A stretch of DNA of 64,000 nt, taken from Auanema rhodensis (Eukaryota > Nematoda > Chromadorea > Rhabditida > Rhabditidae). Each line of letters starts with the position of its first letter. The stretch's first letter is position 1. The stretch covers positions 9,052,001 to 9,116,000 of the forward strand of contig OZ059899.1 of the NCBI GenBank assembly GCA_964057225.1. Direction: 5' to 3'. The translations under genes were made by a program, and so were the position numbers. Shown here in pieces: positions 53,510 to 63,744 of the stretch. Below the pieces are notes generated by a model that worked only from the letters and a program-made list of their open reading frames with translations, did not search any database and was not told the origin of the DNA.

Positions 53510-54367
53510 ATGGATGATTTTTACATTACTCTTCCATCATCAGTTGACTCTGAAAAAAGTAATACATCATCAGTGTTTCTTACCAGATTACCTGAAACAC
53601 TAAGGCTACGCAATAATAGATATTGCATTGGGCTGACAGACATCATTTTTCCTTGTTCTATATTAAATGTTCAAAAAGATTTATCTTATACACTACGTTT
53701 TTCCAATAGAAAATTTATTCTACACTTGCCTAAAGGCAACTATGCAAATGGTGATGAAATAATACGCGGAATCAATGCTGGAAGAGAATCATTTATCGCC
53801 AACAATACAAAGCCTCTTGGAGCTGAGGAAGAAGCACGTATAAAATGTTTAATAGATAAAGATGAAGATGTAAAAAAATGGTATAATAATCGCCAGGCTG
53901 AGGCTAAGCTAGTGGAGGAAATGCTCGCAGACGCCACATTTCAGTTTAACAAAACATTGCAGCGCATAGAGTTTGTAACAAGCAAGCGACTATTAATGAA
54001 TGCAACGCTTGGTGATGATTTTGCATATTTTCTTGGTTTTGAAAATAAAAACATCAACGATACAATAATAGCCAGGCGTCCCAATGATTTTTCAAATAAC
54101 ATTAATACAATGTATATATATTGTGATATTGTAGAATATTCCATTCTTGGTAATGTGAAAGCTAATTTACTTGCATGTTTGCCTGTACCACCTCCTACTG
54201 AATTTGGTAAAATGATTGCCAAAACATTTAATCCTATTCGTTATGTACCAATCACTAGACAAACACTCGATACCATACGTATTGAAATTTTAGATGAATT
54301 TTGTCGTCCTATGCATTTTAATAATGGTTCTACAGTTGTTACATTGCATGTTAAAAATATGAAATAA
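53510..54367 (+). CDS. mCP: Penton-like minor capsid protein, Polinton D
   Basis: 285 residues, open, a few substitutions relative to Polinton C (for example Cys for Arg near the end of the first third). Confidence 0.7.
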   Translation: MDDFYITLPSSVDSEKSNTSSVFLTRLPETLRLRNNRYCIGLTDIIFPCSILNVQKDLSYTLRFSNRKFILHLPKGNYANGDEIIRGINAGRESFIANNTKPLGAEEEARIKCLIDKDEDVKKWYNNRQAEAKLVEEMLADATFQFNKTLQRIEFVTSKRLLMNATLGDDFAYFLGFENKNINDTIIARRPNDFSNNINTMYIYCDIVEYSILGNVKANLLACLPVPPPTEFGKMIAKTFNPIRYVPITRQTLDTIRIEILDEFCRPMHFNNGSTVVTLHVKNMK

Positions 54368-54372
54368 ACGTT

Positions 54373-54837
54373 TTATTCAACAGTTATACAATACCACATT
54401 TTTATTTTCGAAGGTTTAAAAGATAGTTTAGGGCAGTTTTGTTTGTCGCTCGGCTCGTGTTGTGAATGTTCTCCGTCACTATTGCTGCGGCATCTTTTTG
54501 ATTGGGTTGAATGTACAAACTCCTCAGCTTTTTCAAAGGGTTTGCTGGTATCATTTCCATCACCATCTTCACCATTCGTTCCATTATTATTATGAATACG
54601 CCGAATATGACGCTCACAATTGAATCTTGTTCCAAAAGTTTCACTACAATGAGGGCACAAACGTCTACGAACACCATCCAAATGTCCATATTTTTGAATA
54701 AAGTCAGCATTGCTGATATAATTGTTACATATGGGTTGAATCCCTGCATGCCTTTTCAAAACGTGATCACTAAAATGTTTGGTTGAAGAAAATATTTCCT
54801 TGCATGTACCACAATATTTGTTACATAAAAGTTCCAT
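54373..54837 (-). CDS. C2H2 zinc-finger protein, Polinton D
   Basis: 154 residues, both fingers intact; nearly identical to the Polinton C copy. Stops five bases from the penton stop. Confidence 0.75.
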   Translation of the reverse strand: MELLCNKYCGTCKEIFSSTKHFSDHVLKRHAGIQPICNNYISNADFIQKYGHLDGVRRRLCPHCSETFGTRFNCERHIRRIHNNNGTNGEDGDGNDTSKPFEKAEEFVHSTQSKRCRSNSDGEHSQHEPSDKQNCPKLSFKPSKIKMWYCITVE

Positions 54838-54878
54838 TAGAGGAAAATGAAAAACGACCACACGCAATCAACCCACTT

Positions 54879-55049
54879 TTATATAATGAGCAATAATATG
54901 ACTAGTGTTGTACAAAAGCCCAATCCCAATGCTATACCTTTAATAAATGGCACTGAAATACATTTCAACATTCTCCTGTATAAAGGCGCTGGTTTAGATT
55001 GCTCCAACGTGTATTTGACACATAATTCACAGTGACAAGGAATATTCAT
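54879..55049 (-). CDS. Small tail-anchored membrane protein, Polinton D
   Basis: 56 residues from MNIPCHCELC, with the C-terminal hydrophobic segment intact. Confidence 0.6.
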   Translation of the reverse strand: MNIPCHCELCVKYTLEQSKPAPLYRRMLKCISVPFIKGIALGLGFCTTLVILLLII

Positions 55050-55090
55050 AACTGACCACGTAATGTAGCAGGTTATTAATGACAAATTTC

Positions 55091-55390
55091 TTATATAGTA
55101 GCCAATTTATAGTCGAATACTTTATGCATAAACGCTTTAATAAAGACATCATCATTTTTCAATAGTTTAAAAAATGAACAAATGCTTTCAAATGAATTAC
55201 CAGCCGACAACATTAGTATTACAAATACCACATAGCCACCACAAGTGTATTCAATTATGCGTTGTGGTTTGCAAGTATTAATTTTTACCTTTTTATATTT
55301 TGCCAGATAATTTTGAATGTACTTGTTCATTTTATATCCCAAGCTACAGAAAAAATAGGCTTGCTTGTTACGGACAAAGATGACCTGCAA
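55091..55390 (-). pseudogene. PRO: Protease of Polinton D, N-terminus lost
   Basis: Retains the Cys motif (EYTCGGYVVF) but not the catalytic His. At about 55388 it joins an intron of the polymerase gene, marking a deletion of about 4.0 kb relative to Polinton C (about 25976-29968). Confidence 0.85.
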
Positions 55391-55930
55391 TTACTCACCT
55401 CATAGCCATGATTGGCAACGGGGTCATAAGCATCGAGTAGATAGCGATGGCCATCTACTCTCACTGCAAATTCGCCACCATTAAGCTTATGCATTAATGG
55501 GCGGCCCAATCCTTGTTCTAGCCATTTTATATACTTTATGGCTATTATACTCTGCTTTTGACCGGCATAATAACCAGTCTCGGGCAGAATACCCACTTGG
55601 TTCTCTTTAATATGATTCATTTTCAACTGTAATATAATAGTTTTGAAAATGCTTGTATTTGAAAAAACTTGCCTGGAATAAAGAGAAACTGGCAAATGTC
55701 ATACATTGTATGACAGGGTTCCAGCCAGTGGTGGCGGTTGCCAACTTCATGTAAACTTTCATACAGTTGGTTAAAATACGGACATCTGTCCTACAATATT
55801 CCAAAAGCTCTTCATCAAAATCAAACGCTCTTTGATTACGCTCTTCATACCAAATATCGAATGAAGCTAGGTCTACCGACCAGTGCGTTTTATGCGTCGG
55901 TGTGACCACTATAATACACACTTTTTATAA
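55391..55930 (-). pseudogene. polB: Polymerase fragment of Polinton D
   Basis: Exon 8 (GGEFAVRVDG region), the GC-AG intron and the end of exon 7 with exonuclease motif III (YCRTD). Joined at about 55873 to the start of exon 5 by a 1.85-kb deletion. Polymerase motifs A-C are absent. Confidence 0.82.
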
Positions 55931-56479
55931 TGGTTATACGCTTTTAGTTTAAATATAAAAAATTTTTGTTTATAACTTTTTATAAATTTACTTTTCTTTA
56001 AATTATTTTTATTAATGTTTAAAAATAAATGGCATTTGATTTTTAAATATAAAGTTTTTTTTTTTCAACTTTGAAAAAACTTTTATAAACATTTGTTAAT
56101 GTTAAAAAATAAATGAAAAGGTCAAGATTGTGTTTTATTATTTTACTAGTTCAAAATGTTTGAAATATTTATAATTTGTAAGAATTCAAAATTGGTTGAA
56201 AGAAAGATAGATGAGGAAAGATAGATAGATAGTGAGATGAAATGTAAAGATTTTAAAATGAATGCTGTTCAAAAGAATGAATATGTAAATTTCAAAATAC
56301 TTGCAATTTGCTTGATAAAAGATATAGATTGAGATGAAGTGTAAAGATGAGAGAGAGAGAATTTTATGAATGCAATTGAAAAAGAGAAATAAATTTCAAA
56401 ATGTTTTCAAAATATGCAACTGGAGCAAGAGAAAATTTCATGTTTCAAAAGATATATTATGAAATGATATGTAAATAAA

Positions 56480-56945
56480 AGATCGCACCTCTATTTTACA
56501 GACATCGTTGAAAGCCGCTCCATATCCGACTTGCCCTCCACTGGTTGATGGGGTAGCGGGATCCCATTCTCTTAAAAAGAAAAAACTAATTGTTATAATT
56601 TTTAATATCGCTTACTCATCACTGTCATCCAAGGTTATTACTTCAATAACCCTTGATGATGAGGGCCCACTGTTAAAAGTGGGTGATGTGGGCTCACAGA
56701 GCTCGATCCCACCAGCCTCGGCAAACTTTATACGTTTACTAAAAAACAAAATATATATAAAGATTCAAAATATTGTTAAATTACCTGAGCTGATTAATCT
56801 CTTCATAATCAAATCCTAGCTCTTCACATAAACGTTTATAACTGAAAAAAGAAAAAGTTTACAAACAAATAATCAAAAAGACACAACCTATTAGCAGCCA
56901 TTGTACCTTGATATAATGAATATATCAGTCTACACATTGCTGTTG
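56480..56945 (-). pseudogene. polB: First exons of the polymerase gene, Polinton D
   Basis: Inverted copy of Polinton C 22644-23058: the four small N-terminal exons with their introns. No functional polymerase can follow because of the deletions. Confidence 0.75.
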
Positions 56946-57109
56946 GCATTGTAATTTGTTATGTAACATGGATTTGGGTACAGCTGTCAAAACTAACAGT
57001 TGCCATAAACTTTAAAATAAATAAGCTTATTGAATACATCTGTTTTTATTGTCCCCGTCGGATTAATTTTTGTTATTAGTTCTTATTAAATTAACTTTAT
57101 GCGTTTCAT

Positions 57110-57941
57110 TGAGGTCAGCGCAACTGTTTGTTAATCTTATTGTATTTACCTTCAATGTGTGCTCTATTTAGTTATTGTATTGTTATATTAGTAAAATAAA
57201 GTTTAAAACTAATCTTTTATTATAATTTGAAACTTTTACTTGTTAGAATAAATATAATTAATAACAATTTGTAATTTCAAAAATTAATAATTTAATGTCG
57301 TTCTTATCGAATTAACTTTCGATATGTGTTCCATTAAATTTTGGTATTTTATATCGTTCTTATCGAATTAACCTTCGATATGTGTTCCATTAAATTTTGT
57401 ATTTCATATCGTTCTTATCGAATTAACCTTCGATATGTGTTCCATTGAATTACCCATAACAAGTACGGTGAACAAAACGATATACATGCAAAAATTTTAC
57501 TGTTCTTTAAAATAAAAACAATACAAACACAATACAATAAAAAATAAACAAAATAAGTAAACAAACATTATTAATAAATTTAATAAATAAATAAAATTTA
57601 AAAAACAAATTTACATATTTAAATATTTAAAATTTATAATTTTTATTTTTACTTAATATATTTAAAAATAATTAAAACTATATACATACATTTGAATAAA
57701 CAAATTTAAAATTTGATTTAAAAAAAAAAAAAATCATGCTTTAAATCATGATTTTTAAATTTAAAAAAGTAAAATCCATGAACCATGATCCCAAAATATG
57801 ATTTAACAGCTGACGCTCAAAAATATGTTTTTGACAGCTGACGCGCCCCAAAAGTATGTTTTTAGCAGCTGACGCCCCCAAAAGTATGTTTTTGACAGCT
57901 GTTTGGGGGCGTGGTTAGTAAATTTTGCACGGCTCTCTACT
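57110..57941 (-). repeat. Right terminal inverted repeat of Polinton D
   Basis: Three 55-bp units (57297-57450), a shortened AT-rich block and the CAGCTG repeats, ending CTCTCTACT. Confidence 0.87.
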
Positions 57942-57947
57942 CACCGC
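57942..57947. repeat. Target-site duplication CACCGC, right copy (Polinton D)
   Basis: Followed by TTGGCGGCC, the continuation of Polinton B's pVI-like gene. Confidence 0.9.
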
Positions 57948-58144
57948 TTGGCGGCCAGTTGCTAAAAACTAGCAATGAAATTGTTGATGGGGTGCTCAAG
58001 GGCGATAATATCAAGCAAACTCTTAAAACAGCCGGTCGGCAGGCTATACGAGATCTTACCGATTTGGGCAAGCGGCGACGACGCAAAACCACAAAACCTC
58101 ATAAGCGTCTGTGCATAACTCGTGAGCGGTCGTATCGTATTTAA
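57942..58144 (+). pseudogene. Polinton B pVI-like gene, C-terminal part
   Basis: Continues 39563-39818; retains the basic tail (GKRRRRKTTKPHKR). Stop directly precedes the capsid ATG at 58145, as in Polinton C. Confidence 0.8.
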
Positions 58145-58851
58145 ATGGCTAAATTGATAGATTCAAAATCAGCACAAGCCCTTTTACCCAATATTAATTA
58201 TAGTGACATACCGGCGTCGGCATTAGGTGTTGAATTCACTCGTACTGTACAAGTTCCTTTAAAAAATACTTTTCTTCCTCAAGGACCATGGGAATTTGTT
58301 ATAGCCCAAAATTCCAAATCATTTCTTAATCTGAGAAGGTGTTGGTTAAATGTAAAATTCAAAATTGTAACCACAAACGGCGATCCAGTACCAGACAACC
58401 TTGTTTTTGCACCATGCCAACAATTTGCAGCCAGTTTGATACACTCGTATCATTTAAAAATTGGTGATGTTAGCGTGTATGACTCTACCGTAAATCATGC
58501 CTACAAAACATATATTGAGAATATTCTAATGTATAGCAACGATGTTAAAGAGAGCAAACTTGCCATAACAGGCTATTATGCGGATAGATATATAGATAAT
58601 GCAGCCAGTCCTGGATTTAGAGCGCGACAAGGGCTTGTTAAAAATGGCATATTGTGTGAGATGGCTGCTTCCATCAGTATCGACTTATTCAATCAGGAAC
58701 GACTGTTTGTAAACTATTCAAAAATGGAGCTAACTGCATATCCAAACCGTGATAATTTCTTAATTGACACACTGGGATGGAATAATGAAAGCAAGGATGC
58801 TGCAATGAAGGAGGAGTTTCCAAACCTGAAAATAGATATCAACGATGTGCA
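58145..58851 (+). pseudogene. MCP: Polinton B major capsid protein, truncated
   Basis: First 235 residues of the capsid protein, about 90 percent like the Polinton C copy by eye. Homology stops after the codons for INDVHL, and the frame runs 12 codons into the tRNA-Arg flank. The remaining half, the polymerase and the right end of Polinton B are absent. Confidence 0.85.
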
Positions 58852-58860
58852 CTTGAACAA

Positions 58861-58910
58861 GGCCGCGTGGCGCAATGGATAACGCGTCTGCCTACGGAGC
58901 AGAAGATTGT
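58861..58910 (+). tRNA. tRNA-Arg(ACG), 5' part, interrupted by a MULE
   Basis: First 50 bases through the anticodon arm (stem TCTGC/GCAGA, loop CTACGGA, anticodon ACG) and variable loop. It is broken at the T-arm by the transposon starting at 58911. The rest is at 63112-63134. Confidence 0.88.
58902..58910. repeat. 9-bp target duplication GAAGATTGT, left copy
   Basis: Repeated at 63103-63111. The intact tRNA copy at 63672-63744 has it once, confirming the duplication. Nine bases is the usual length for Mutator-like elements. Confidence 0.93.
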
Positions 58911-59100
58911 GGTAAACTGACAAGTTTACCAAACTTTAGGTTTACCAAACTAGGTTTACCATGCAATAGACAAGTTTACCATAGTTATATGGTATACCAG
59001 GTTTACCAGGTTTACAAAAGCATACCTAATATTAATTTGTGAACACTTTGCAAGGTTTACCAAGTTTACCAAATTTATCAAGTATACCAAAATAGATTAA
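58911..59100 (+). repeat. Left terminal inverted repeat of the MULE
   Basis: Made of many GGTTTACC/AAGTTTACC words, about 13 in 190 bases, partly palindromic with the reverse motif GGTAAAC. Close match to the right end inverted. Confidence 0.88.
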
Positions 59101-59641
59101 AAAGAGTTTTGAGTATTTTGAAGAAGTTTCCAGGTATAACAAACAAATACGATAAAGATATGAAAATGTAAGCTTTTTTTGAAATGATTGATGAGTAATT
59201 TTAAAAATATAAGTTTTAAAAAGATACAGTAAGAAAAGTCAAAATCTAAATCATCCTAATCTCAAAATTCTTGTAATCTGAAATAGAATCTATTATCAAA
59301 GAACCTTAATTCATATGAAATTTCTAAAATGTTTCAAGTAGACTAATATAGAACAATTAAATAAAAATAAATATTAATTTTTGACAAGATTGTCTTATAA
59401 GTGTTAAAAATATTGTTCATATTTAAGAAAAATATAACATGAGTTGATTATAACGCGTGTTGAACCCTCCGGTATACCATATTAATGACACCTACCATCA
59501 ATTGGATGACAATTGAGCGTCATATATAGTTCATAAAAAAAGCAAAAATTGTGAACATCATCTAAAACATGAAAAATAATTTGATTTTATCAAACCAATT
59601 TTAAACTTCAAGTTTAACGCAACCTTCTCAATCTTTCAATC
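59101..59641. other. MULE 5' subterminal region
   Basis: AT-rich, no ORF; presumably holds the transposase promoter. No TATA box stands out. Confidence 0.45.
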
Positions 59642-62532
59642 ATGAATGCTTTTGAACTTATTTTCGATAACAGCATTGCTGTTCTTGATTGCATGCCTGA
59701 TTTATTGGGCATGCATCAGGGTAAAAATTTTTTCAGGATTTCAAAAAGACAATTTATTGTCTACAAGGATATCACTCGGGATATCTTTGTTCCATGGAAC
59801 AGAAAAGGTCAGTTTTATATTTTCAAATTTCTATATATAATTTGTTTCAGGAGGCAATGGTCTGCCTGCTATCAATAACAAGACCTCTTCGAGAGGTTGT
59901 AAACTGGTTGACGGGCAATACATCCTTTGCTCGAAGGATGAATGCACCGAATACTCTTACAGAACTATCCGCTGTAAGAAACCAGATATGGATCTTACTA
60001 AAGAGGTTTTTTGTTCATTTAAGATATATAATTAATTTTTGTTTTAGATTCATATGATTGTACAAGGCAAGGAAAAAATTGTTGAGCCGGTGCTTATCAT
60101 TTATAACGTGCAGGTAAGTTTTCTTATTTTGCTTTTTGCTCTATGTACTATATTTAGGAATCTTTGGAAAATTTTGTGCCCGCTAAACAGAGAATCCTGC
60201 CCTCTGTCAGCATAGAAGTTAAAAATGTTCTGGAAAACAGAACAACAGCTGCTGCTAAGGAAGTGCTAAAAAATATGGAAATTAGCTCCAGTCAGGTATG
60301 GGTCTCATTTAATTCTGCATATCAGCACAAATTGCTTGCTATTTTTCTACATTTTTTTATTTTAGCTGACTAGTCTTGCCCGAAGTGTCAGCACCCACAT
60401 CAAGTCGGGTACTGGCAAAAGATCGCCAAGCGATGTCAATAAACTCGTTGATAGATTCGCGAATGCGAGTATGAAAGTGGAGCACATGGAACCAATCAAA
60501 GTGGAAAGAACAGGTTAAATTAAGTTTTTATCAATTTAATAGTAATGATTTTTAAGATCGTGGTATTGCCTTCTGCCAGATTGTCGGATACCCGACGGCT
60601 TTCAAGCATTTTTGTGCTTGCTTGCCAACGGTTGAAGATATGAACGACCATCTTCGCTTTGTGGACAATCTCCAATACATGCCTAAACAGGAGGCAAAGG
60701 AAGCATTTGGTGAGTATTTTGTAATTGAGGCATTGAAACTTTTTTAATCTTCCAGTGCGAATTTTGAATCAAGTGAATGCTTCCGGAGCTCTACCAACAA
60801 TAGGAAGTATCATAATGATTGATACTACATTTTCAATCAGTAGTGGCGAATATGTCACTCTAGCCCTCGGAGTTTCGGATATGTTCACGTAAGTATAGAT
60901 TATATTAGTTACATCTTTTTTTATAATGTTAATTTAGGTCAAAAAAATCTGGTAAAAACGCTGGCATATTGCTTGCATGTATGGTACATAGTACCAAAAA
61001 CGCTGGCAATCATGAAGCATTCTCGGCATATTTGAACAAGATGCTATCTCAATATGGAAGGAACAAAAAAGTAGCTGGTTTGTGCCATGATGGTGAAGAT
61101 GCTTTCAAAGCATACAACACTGTAAGAAATTTTTTTACATAAGGTTTAATTGTTTTTTATTTTAGGGATCATTTTTAAAAGATGCTGTGCCGCTAAGATG
61201 TTCCGTGCACCGAATGGAGAATATAAAAAGCACATTCGGCAAAGACGATGATGCTGAGAGAAAGGAACATATCCTGCATAAAATATTCGGGAGAAAAAAA
61301 GAGGTATACTTGATATTGTTTTTGAACACTATTTTTATGTTTTAAGACTGAATATGGAACAATCATGAGGAAAGGGGCTTTATCGTCCCTAACTCGTGAC
61401 GAATATGAGAAGAAAATGCAGGATATTATTATGAATTGTGGAGAGAAAACTCGACAATGGTTTGTTTTATCAACATTTTAACTAATGTTTTTTGGATTCA
61501 GGCTCATTGCTAATAAAGAAGATTTGTATCAAACAAATAGTTTGATTCAAAAATTAAGAGCTGGGCAAAGCCAGCAATTTTTTTCCACTAACTTGCTAGA
61601 GTCGAGAAACGCTCAGTTAAAAGCAAGAATGCCTCATCCAATTCCTGCTCACCAGGTTTTAGAAAAAATGCTGCAATTACATGAAGGTAACTAAACTATT
61701 CAAAAAAAAGAAAAAATTAATTTCATTATAGAAGAAATAAAAGATCGAATTGGAGCCATTCATCAGAAATCGGACAAACTGGCCACTCACTTTCATGTTG
61801 AGAACCACGAGTGGTTAGTAATGACACGTATTGAGAAAATGAACAAACTCAAACTTTTTGGTTTGAATGACTTCATTTTTGAAAATACGTTGTCGAACTA
61901 TCCCTCATGGATGAGTGAGCCAGTAGGAACTAATAATGCTGACGTGTTTTTCGAAACTGTTCAGCGTTTGGAGGTATTTCCTGCTGCAAAAGCGGGTATA
62001 TATTTTACCAAAGACAGTACTGGAGCGTAAGCTGAGAAAATTCGTAATAAAGTTTATTATTAATTTTTCAGATTGGGATGCGTCAATGAAGTTAATAATG
62101 AGCTTGTATGCTCAAGCCCAGGATGTTCTCAGCGAAATTGTCCAAAACACGCTCTATGTCATCACAGGTTTCTTAAATTTATAGTACAATTAAGTATATT
62201 TTTGTTTCAGACTAGCTGTTTTCATATCATTGGAGAATGAAAATAAAAAAAATGCAATTGTTGAAAACCTGGAACGGAAAAGGAACGAGAGAACAGCAAG
62301 AGACGTGCAATCCGAGCAATTGAGACCAGCTGACGGGTCTAAATTCGATCAGAGACGATTTGGTTCGCAATTCTCCAAAACGAACCGTAAAAGAAACTAC
62401 TATGACATGGAGTAAGTTTAACACTACTGTCCCGAAATAATTTTTTATTACAGTACGACAGCCGATTCAGATGAAGAGATTTTGATTCCAGGCCCATCAG
62501 GACAACAGGATCGCTACTACTCACTTTCATAA
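59642..62532 (+). CDS. MULE transposase, 15 exons
   Basis: Inferred exons from the ATG at 59642 to TAA at 62530-62532, joined in phase by 14 introns of about 40-55 bases (GT...TTTAG/TTTCAG). N-terminal Cys segment (RGCKLVDGQYILC...RCKK) may be FLYWCH-like. DDE core: first Asp in IIMIDTTFSISSGEY (near 60820), second Asp in LCHDGEDAF (near 61090), then C-x2-H (CSVHRMENIK), and Glu in the motif STNLLESRNAQL (near 61600), the usual MULE arrangement. A Cys/His-rich module (CSSPGCSQRNCPKHALCHH) lies near 62115-62165. The C-terminus is charged. No stop or frameshift seen, so it may be active. Confidence 0.85.
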
Positions 62533-62911
62533 AGTGCCGTAGCTACAAAAATTGGATACTAATAAACTTGAATAAGGTGAGTGAACTAACATATTTCAAA
62601 CTATATATTTGATTTCATTTACAATATTGATCCATCACACACTCTCACCAAACTGAGAATCATTATTAAAAGGTCAGTTAGAACGATTGCTTAACATCTT
62701 TAATGAACACTTTTCATGTATGCAACTGCTCCACAAAAAGAAAACATGCGAAACGGAAAGTTTTATAAAAATTAAATTTCGATTCTTTTCACACTTCATG
62801 TTCAACTAATGTAAAAATTTTTTTCCTGATAGTATAATCTCTAATTTGAAAAAAACATAAAATTTCAAACTACAACTTTTGTATTTTAGTATACTTAGTA
62901 TAAAGATATTT
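62533..62911. other. MULE 3' subterminal region
   Basis: AT-rich, no gene; leads into the right inverted repeat. Confidence 0.45.
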
Positions 62912-63102
62912 TTTTGGTAAACTTGGTATACTTGATGAATTTGGTAAACTTGGTAAACCTTGCAAAGTGTTCACAAATTAATATTAGGTATAATTTGGTA
63001 AACCTGGTAAACCTGGTATACCATATAACTATGGTAAACTTGTCTATTGCGTGGTAAACCTAGTTTGGTAAACCTAAAGTTTGGTAAACTTGTCAGTTTG
63101 CC
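62912..63102 (-). repeat. Right terminal inverted repeat of the MULE
   Basis: Inverted copy of 58911-59100, with an extra GGTAAAC word at its inner end. Ends GTCAGTTTGCC. Confidence 0.88.
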
Positions 63103-63111
63103 GAAGATTGT
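63103..63111. repeat. 9-bp target duplication GAAGATTGT, right copy
   Basis: Second copy, directly before the T-arm remainder of the tRNA. Confidence 0.93.
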
Positions 63112-63134
63112 AGGTTCGAATCCAGCCGTGGTCG
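63112..63134 (+). tRNA. tRNA-Arg(ACG), 3' part
   Basis: T-loop (GTTCGAATCC) and acceptor 3' strand ending GGTCG. Together with 58861-58910 and one copy of the duplication it makes the same tRNA as at 63672. Split by 4.2 kb, it cannot be transcribed normally. Confidence 0.88.
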
Positions 63135-63671
63135 TAAATTTTTTTCATTTCACTTGTCATTTACAAAAATCGAATTTATCTTCTTCAACGATTATTTTTG
63201 CAATGTGTCATAAGAATTTCACAGTTGAACAAAACGTTTTTTAAGAAGTTTTTTTGTTGTCAACATATATATTTTCCTGGAATTCGAAAGCATTTGGGAT
63301 GGAATTTAAAAAGAAAAGAACTAGTTTTTCCTACTTTAAAACAAACAATACGAAATAAAATGAAAAAGATTGTTAGATATCCAATTTAAACATATACATT
63401 AACTTCGATAAAGAGCCTATTAGATTGAAATTTTATGTCTTACAGTTCTCCAACAGAACAGACTGATCCTGATTTTTCCACGATTACATAAAACTCTGGT
63501 TTGATATAAAAAAAAGGAGAGGAATAACGTTTCCAGGATGTCAAGGATATCGAATCTAGTGATATTGTAGAAAAATTTAATGTCAGCTCCATAGGTTTTC
63601 TCCTAATTTCTCTCATCACAATTGTCTTAGTTTTTTTTCTCATAAGAGTTTCTGAAATCTTAGTTGAACAA
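63135..63671. other. Spacer between tandem tRNA-Arg units
   Basis: The first 255 bases match the sequence after the second tRNA (63745-64000), including a T-run terminator right after the tRNA. The rest (63390-63660) has no recognised feature. Repeat period 610 bases. Confidence 0.7.
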
Positions 63672-63744
63672 GGCCGCGTGGCGCAATGGATAACGCGTCT
63701 GCCTACGGAGCAGAAGATTGTAGGTTCGAATCCAGCCGTGGTCG
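63672..63744 (+). tRNA. tRNA-Arg(ACG), intact
   Basis: 73 bases: acceptor GGCCGCG/CGTGGTC (with two G-U pairs), anticodon stem TCTGC/GCAGA, loop CTACGGA, anticodon ACG (read as ICG), T-loop TTCGAAT. One A-A mismatch in the T-stem (GTAGG/CCAGC) is present in both copies. A T-run for RNA polymerase III termination follows at once. Confidence 0.9.

Larger units (their letters stand above)
39819..57941 (+). mobile_element. Polinton D, rearranged, with tandem left-end units
   Basis: 18.1 kb between AGTAGAG and its inverted end, flanked by CACCGC. Composition: three 4.24-kb left-end units (39819-44085, 44086-48324, 48325-52564), then the rest of a Polinton with two deletions (about 4.0 kb removing capsid, pVI, part of protease and most of the polymerase; about 1.85 kb in the polymerase). 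Subtracting two extra units and adding the deletions gives about 15.5 kb, the size of Polinton C. Not autonomous as it stands. Confidence 0.88.
19340..58851 (+). mobile_element. Polinton B, older host element split by two younger Polintons
   Basis: Pieces: about 19340-21455, 37087-39818 and 57942-58851. Gene order matches Polinton D: Cys-rich gene (+), integrase (-), 245-residue gene (-), 102-residue gene (-), ATPase (-), small membrane protein (-), protease (-), pVI-like (+), major capsid (+). It is decayed: integrase shortened, a nonsense codon in the 245-residue gene, and penton, zinc-finger gene and most of the ATPase deleted. The capsid gene is cut at the tRNA locus. Its Cys-rich gene is clearly diverged from the other copies, so it is a distinct sub-lineage. 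Confidence 0.8.
58911..63102 (+). mobile_element. Mutator-like (MULE) DNA transposon, 4,192 bp
   Basis: Ends are inverted repeats of about 190 bases beginning GGTAAACTGACAAGTTTACC (one mismatch at the right end), flanked by a 9-bp duplication, and it contains a spliced MULE transposase gene. The gene is open, so the element may be autonomous. Confidence 0.9.

Noticed and set aside
57911..58144. ORF beginning MVSKFCTALYSPLGG as a new gene
   Set aside because: It is the pVI-like gene's C-terminal part read through the Polinton terminus.
58714..58932. 72-residue minus ORF over the tRNA/MULE junction
   Set aside because: Chance frame across three unrelated sequences.
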